Origin: Pristionchus mayeri
Lineage: Eukaryota > Nematoda > Chromadorea > Rhabditida > Neodiplogasteridae
Reading direction: 5' to 3'
NCBI GenBank assembly: GCA_036245805.1
Contig: BTRK01000004.1
Location: 11,346,001 to 11,410,000, forward strand
Length of the DNA stretch: 64,000 nucleotides
The notes beneath the pieces are model-generated. The model did not search any database. It saw nothing but the letters and a program-made list of their open reading frames with translations, and had not been told where the DNA came from. Positions 60,851 through 64,000 of the stretch are shown in pieces (the stretch's first letter is position 1; each line of letters starts with the position of its first letter). The translations under genes were made by a program, and so were the position numbers.

Positions 60851-61117
60851 GAAGGTTCTCCGTTAGTCTTTTCTCATGTGTACACCATCATTAGTTGGCC
60901 ATTCAAATGCATTAAGGTACGCTAAGAATCACATTTAGAATCGTATTTTTTTGTTCTTATTACATTATAGAAAATCGCTAACCAAGTTATTGCGCCGTGT
61001 CGTTTACGCGTTTCGATTGGTGACCACTGATTGTTCGCCTCGTCAGTAAGACTCCCTTGGTAATAGCGTTCCTCTGAAACGAGATGTCTCTACTTCCCAC
61101 ATTTTTCTGCTTCCTTG

Positions 61118-61240
61118 TTGCATTATACATGATTATTGATTCACATCTTAGAAGATATGTGGAGAATCTACACATTTTTGTATTATACATGATTATTGAT
61201 TCACATCGTAGAACATGGGTGGAGAATCTACACAATTTCT
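61118..61240. repeat. Direct repeat, two units of about 60 bp
   Basis: TTATACATGATTATTGATTC followed by ACATC.TAGAA and GTGGAGAATCTACACA occurs at about 61124 and about 61183, with few differences. Confidence 0.8.
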
Positions 61241-61813
61241 ACATCGATTCTGGGAAATATTTACCCGCTTAGTCCTGCCTAATTGAATGAGAAATTGGCT
61301 AGCGCTGTTTTCTATGAGGAAGACGCTTTGTAAGATTCAACCATGCTAGAAAACAAAGAATACAATTAAATGTATGATACGAATCAGCTTGCGTAAGTAT
61401 CTTTTGATTACCGTATTCCAAGGAATTAATACTAGGGAATTTCCGTATTGAGCGTCCAGAAAATCGGGATTGTATTAATCTTCATTTAATGTCCCCACTA
61501 GGGTGGCTGAAATAGATCTCGGTTAACCGTCTTGTTTACTCTCTCGTACGGGTCATCAGTGAGGGGAGGGAGAGAGAGACGAGAGAGTCTCTCTCTCCAC
61601 AGCGAATAGAGAGGGTATGACTTCCAGAGGGGACAGTTAACCGTCTCATCCTTCTCTCCCCTGCCGAGGCCCTCTAAATAACCGTTGATCCATTTCAGCC
61701 AACCTAGTCCCCACTCTCTATCTCTCTCTCTCTTGATCAAGTGACGATATAGTGAGGGAAATGATGAAACGATGGCCCTATTTTCAGACTATATCATATA
61801 CTAGCTCAAATCT

Positions 61814-63654
61814 ATGCGTAACTACTCCCTCCATCCGCTCTGGCACACCGCGATGCCCGTGTATCAGCGTACCATCGGAACGGGCACACACGTGCTCTCA
61901 GGTAGAATTCGAAATTCGAATTGTCGTCTCCTCAATGATTATGCACTCTTACGACGCATGCATTGAGGAGTTTAGTTCGTAGTTCGTGTCACCTTTCATT
62001 CTACACACTCTCTCTCTCGACTAGTCGAGCAATGAGATGGTGTGTGAAATGAAGAGACAATTTCCCGAAATAGGAATTCAAGTCAAGAGATGGTGATACC
62101 AAGTACTAATTCTCCTCTCAGCCATTGCCTTCTATCTCATCCTAACGAAGACGCCCCAGGCCGCAAAAGCATTTGCCAGATACCTCATGCTGCTGCAGGT
62201 AGATATTAATAAACGTCAGGAAATATAATTTGGGCTTGTGGCTCGAATGGAATGGTTTGGTTGATGAGAAATATAGTTGTGCAGGCGTCAATCACATTCG
62301 TCGACTTCAATTTCGGTGTTCTGGGCTCTCCGATTGCGCTGTGCCCCCTGCGCGGCTTTTTATGCAATGGCCTCCTTTGCACGTACTTTGGGCTTTCGGG
62401 ACACATCGCAATGGTTTGCATACAAAAAACATTAAATTGTTTCTTAATTTTGTTCCTTGATAATGAGTTCTTTCAGCTTCATTCAGCATCTTTCAGCAAC
62501 CTTTGCCTAAAAAATTTTTTGCCTTTCCCCTCACAATGGTTTACTGCATTTAGACACTGATGTTTCTCGCTATCGGATGGTTTATGGCAGCCATGATATG
62601 CTGTTTCCACTAAAAATACGTGACGATTGCCGACATGATTGGGAGGAACGATCTATTGGTAACAGCTGTACATAACAGATATGTTGTATATTTATTCTCA
62701 CAACAGGCGCGTCACCGAATCGATTTTCGAGTGTGGGCATTCGTAATTTGATCCTTCTCCTGCGTGGTTCAGTTTGGAATGTACAGAAATTTGGAAGGCA
62801 ATGCTCAAGCTGTGAAGAATGTTAACGTGTATCTCGTTCCTTTTGTACATGCATACTTCCAGATGTTTCCTTCCATGTACTACCTTTTTGAGAATCCAAA
62901 CTATAGAGCATCGTTTTACGACGTTTTGCTCTATCCCGAATACGTTAATTTCTTCACTTGTTATAACTTATCTGTAAGTGATTTTACCCATACCCTTACA
63001 TGCGATCGATATGCTTTTAGGTGGCTGCATTTCAGACGGTTAGCATTGCATATTTTGTGATTCGGACCTTTTCCATTCTATCAAATCAAGTAAATTTTCC
63101 AAAAAAAATACAATTTTCCTTGAAATGATTCAGAGAATACTGAGCGATAAATCGAGGCAAATGCAGCAAAGTGCTATGAAGATTCTGCTCATTCAAGTTT
63201 GTTGAGGTAAAATAGAAAAACAAATATGCCGATGCATTTGAGACGATGATTCCTCTGACTATTCAACTGATTCCCGCTCAGCTATACGTCTACTCGATGA
63301 TCACTGTTTCCTTCACTCCAAGTGAGTTGTTGAGATGACAACACTTTGTAAATCGCCTTTAAAATTAACATTTAGAATAGTTTCGTGAACATTTCCAATG
63401 TATTTGTTTCAGATATATCTTGCGCAATTATGCGTATCCACCTCACCCACGCGGTAGTGCACATTTCCACGCTAATAATGACTACTCCGAGCTATCGAAA
63501 GGCGCTCATTTCGTTCGTTTTTTTATTGTGTTCTTCGAGAAAGGGAATCAATTATCGTTACAGCTGGCTGAGGAGGGAGAAGATTGATAGTACTTCTGCG
63601 TCCATAATCCTGTCTGGCATATCGAGTGGTGTTTCCTCACTGGAAAATCGATGA
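61814..63654 (+). pseudogene. srh-like chemoreceptor with two nonsense codons
   Basis: Exons match the gene at 9639: 61814-61901, 62122-62198, 62285-62413, 62554-62658, 62707 to about 62811, about 62863-62973, 63022-63090, about 63134-63198, about 63242-63321, 63413-63512 and 63564-63654. The only structural difference is an extra intron that splits exon 1. Motifs kept: LILTKTPQAAKAFARYLML, PLRGFLCNGLLCTYFGL, YLFENPNYRASFYD, TMIPLTIQLIPAQLY and TTPSYRKALIS. In-frame TAA at 62611-62613 (after MICCFH, before KYVTI) and TGA at 62749-62751 interrupt TM3-TM4. No frameshift is seen, so loss is recent. The extra intron contains a MITE. Confidence 0.78.
61902..62075. repeat. Hairpin MITE (long, compound) filling an extra intron
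   Basis: It starts with the splice donor GTAGAATTCGAAATTCGAAT and has inner arms TTCATTCTACACACTCTCTC and GGTGTGTGAAATGAAGAGAC, closing with AATAGGAATTC. An additional inverted pair (CTCCTCAATGATTATGCA and TGCATTGAGGAG) makes it longer than other copies. The two srh-like paralogues lack an intron here. Confidence 0.75.
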
Positions 63655-64000
63655 AAATGGCCCTTACTCATTGATAAATCTTGATTTATAGTGTGTTTTA
63701 AAACACCTTTTTGGCATACGAACATTTCAGTGTCCGCAATGTTGTTTAAAAATTACAAAACTTTTATTTCCATAATAGAGTCGAAGATTGTTCACTGTGA
63801 CGGGGTAGTACTCAGTAGGGTTTCAGGATCGATTTAGGTCTCGAATTTCGCATTCCCCCTGGCACCACTTACCCTTTCTCTTCCCGAAGTTCGATCGCCA
63901 GAGGGTACGAACTCTGGTAAAAGTTTCTCACTGGGAAATCTACTGGGATCCCACAGGGAAAGCATGTTCGAGTTGCTATCCCAGTGGGATGACAGTGAAA

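Overview
ORGANISM. This is eukaryotic DNA from a nematode. It has many short introns (often 45-70 bp) with GT..AG and a few GC..AG borders. It carries several 7TM chemoreceptor genes of families known only from nematodes (srh-like, srd-like, sre-like), a nematode-style glutathione S-transferase, and trans-splice-like acceptors just 5' of start codons. Heavy loading with Tc1/mariner elements and fold-back repeats suggests a chromosome arm. A diplogastrid or other rhabditine nematode is plausible, but the species cannot be read from the sequence. All gene models below were spliced by eye, using exon phase and paralogue comparison. LAYOUT. 0-4 kb: the tail of a probably secreted, CUB-like gene with a dead maT (DD37D) transposon in an intron. 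4.2-5.2 kb: a minisatellite-bearing repeat. 5.2-6.8 kb: a 7TM gene, followed by a 1.55-kb fold-back. 9.6-13.6 kb: an intact srh-like receptor and a broken neighbour. 14.0-16.7 kb: a truncated 7TM gene, then a Tc1-like element split by a dead mariner. 18.5-20.5 kb: an intact 306-aa 7TM gene. 20.6-23.3 kb: stacked palindromes. 24.9-25.9 kb: an srd-like gene on the minus strand, and next to its 5' end a second, gutted relative of the 14.4-kb element. 28.8-30.4 kb: a complete GST gene (minus). 31.6-34.05 kb: a 7TM gene (minus) whose introns are full of one hairpin MITE. 34.1-36.9 kb: two mariners sharing ends, one with an intact DD34D transposase. 38.3-40.8 kb: a non-autonomous TA element and a recent segmental duplication. 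41.8-42.5 kb: the 3' end of a LINE. 44.15-46.54 kb: a 2.4-kb fold-back flanked by TTAA. 46.6-48.5 kb: a tandem pair of small secreted cysteine-rich protein genes. 49.1-51.3 kb: a fold-back with another fold-back inserted in one arm. 51.8-53.8 kb: an sre-like gene that appears to lack one transmembrane exon exactly where a fold-back sits. 55.0-57.5 kb: an intact srd-like gene. 58.9-60.2 kb: another fold-back. 61.8-63.65 kb: a third srh-like gene with two nonsense codons. HOW IT FITS TOGETHER. The window is a chemoreceptor-rich accessory region: about ten 7TM genes or fragments, plus small secreted proteins and a detoxification enzyme. Mobile elements are reshaping it. A short hairpin MITE repeatedly lies within a few tens of bases of splice sites, and long palindromes lie between or inside genes. 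The most unusual items are the paired cysteine-rich secreted proteins, the TTAA-flanked and nested fold-backs, the MITE and splice-site association, and the receptor with a missing TM exon.
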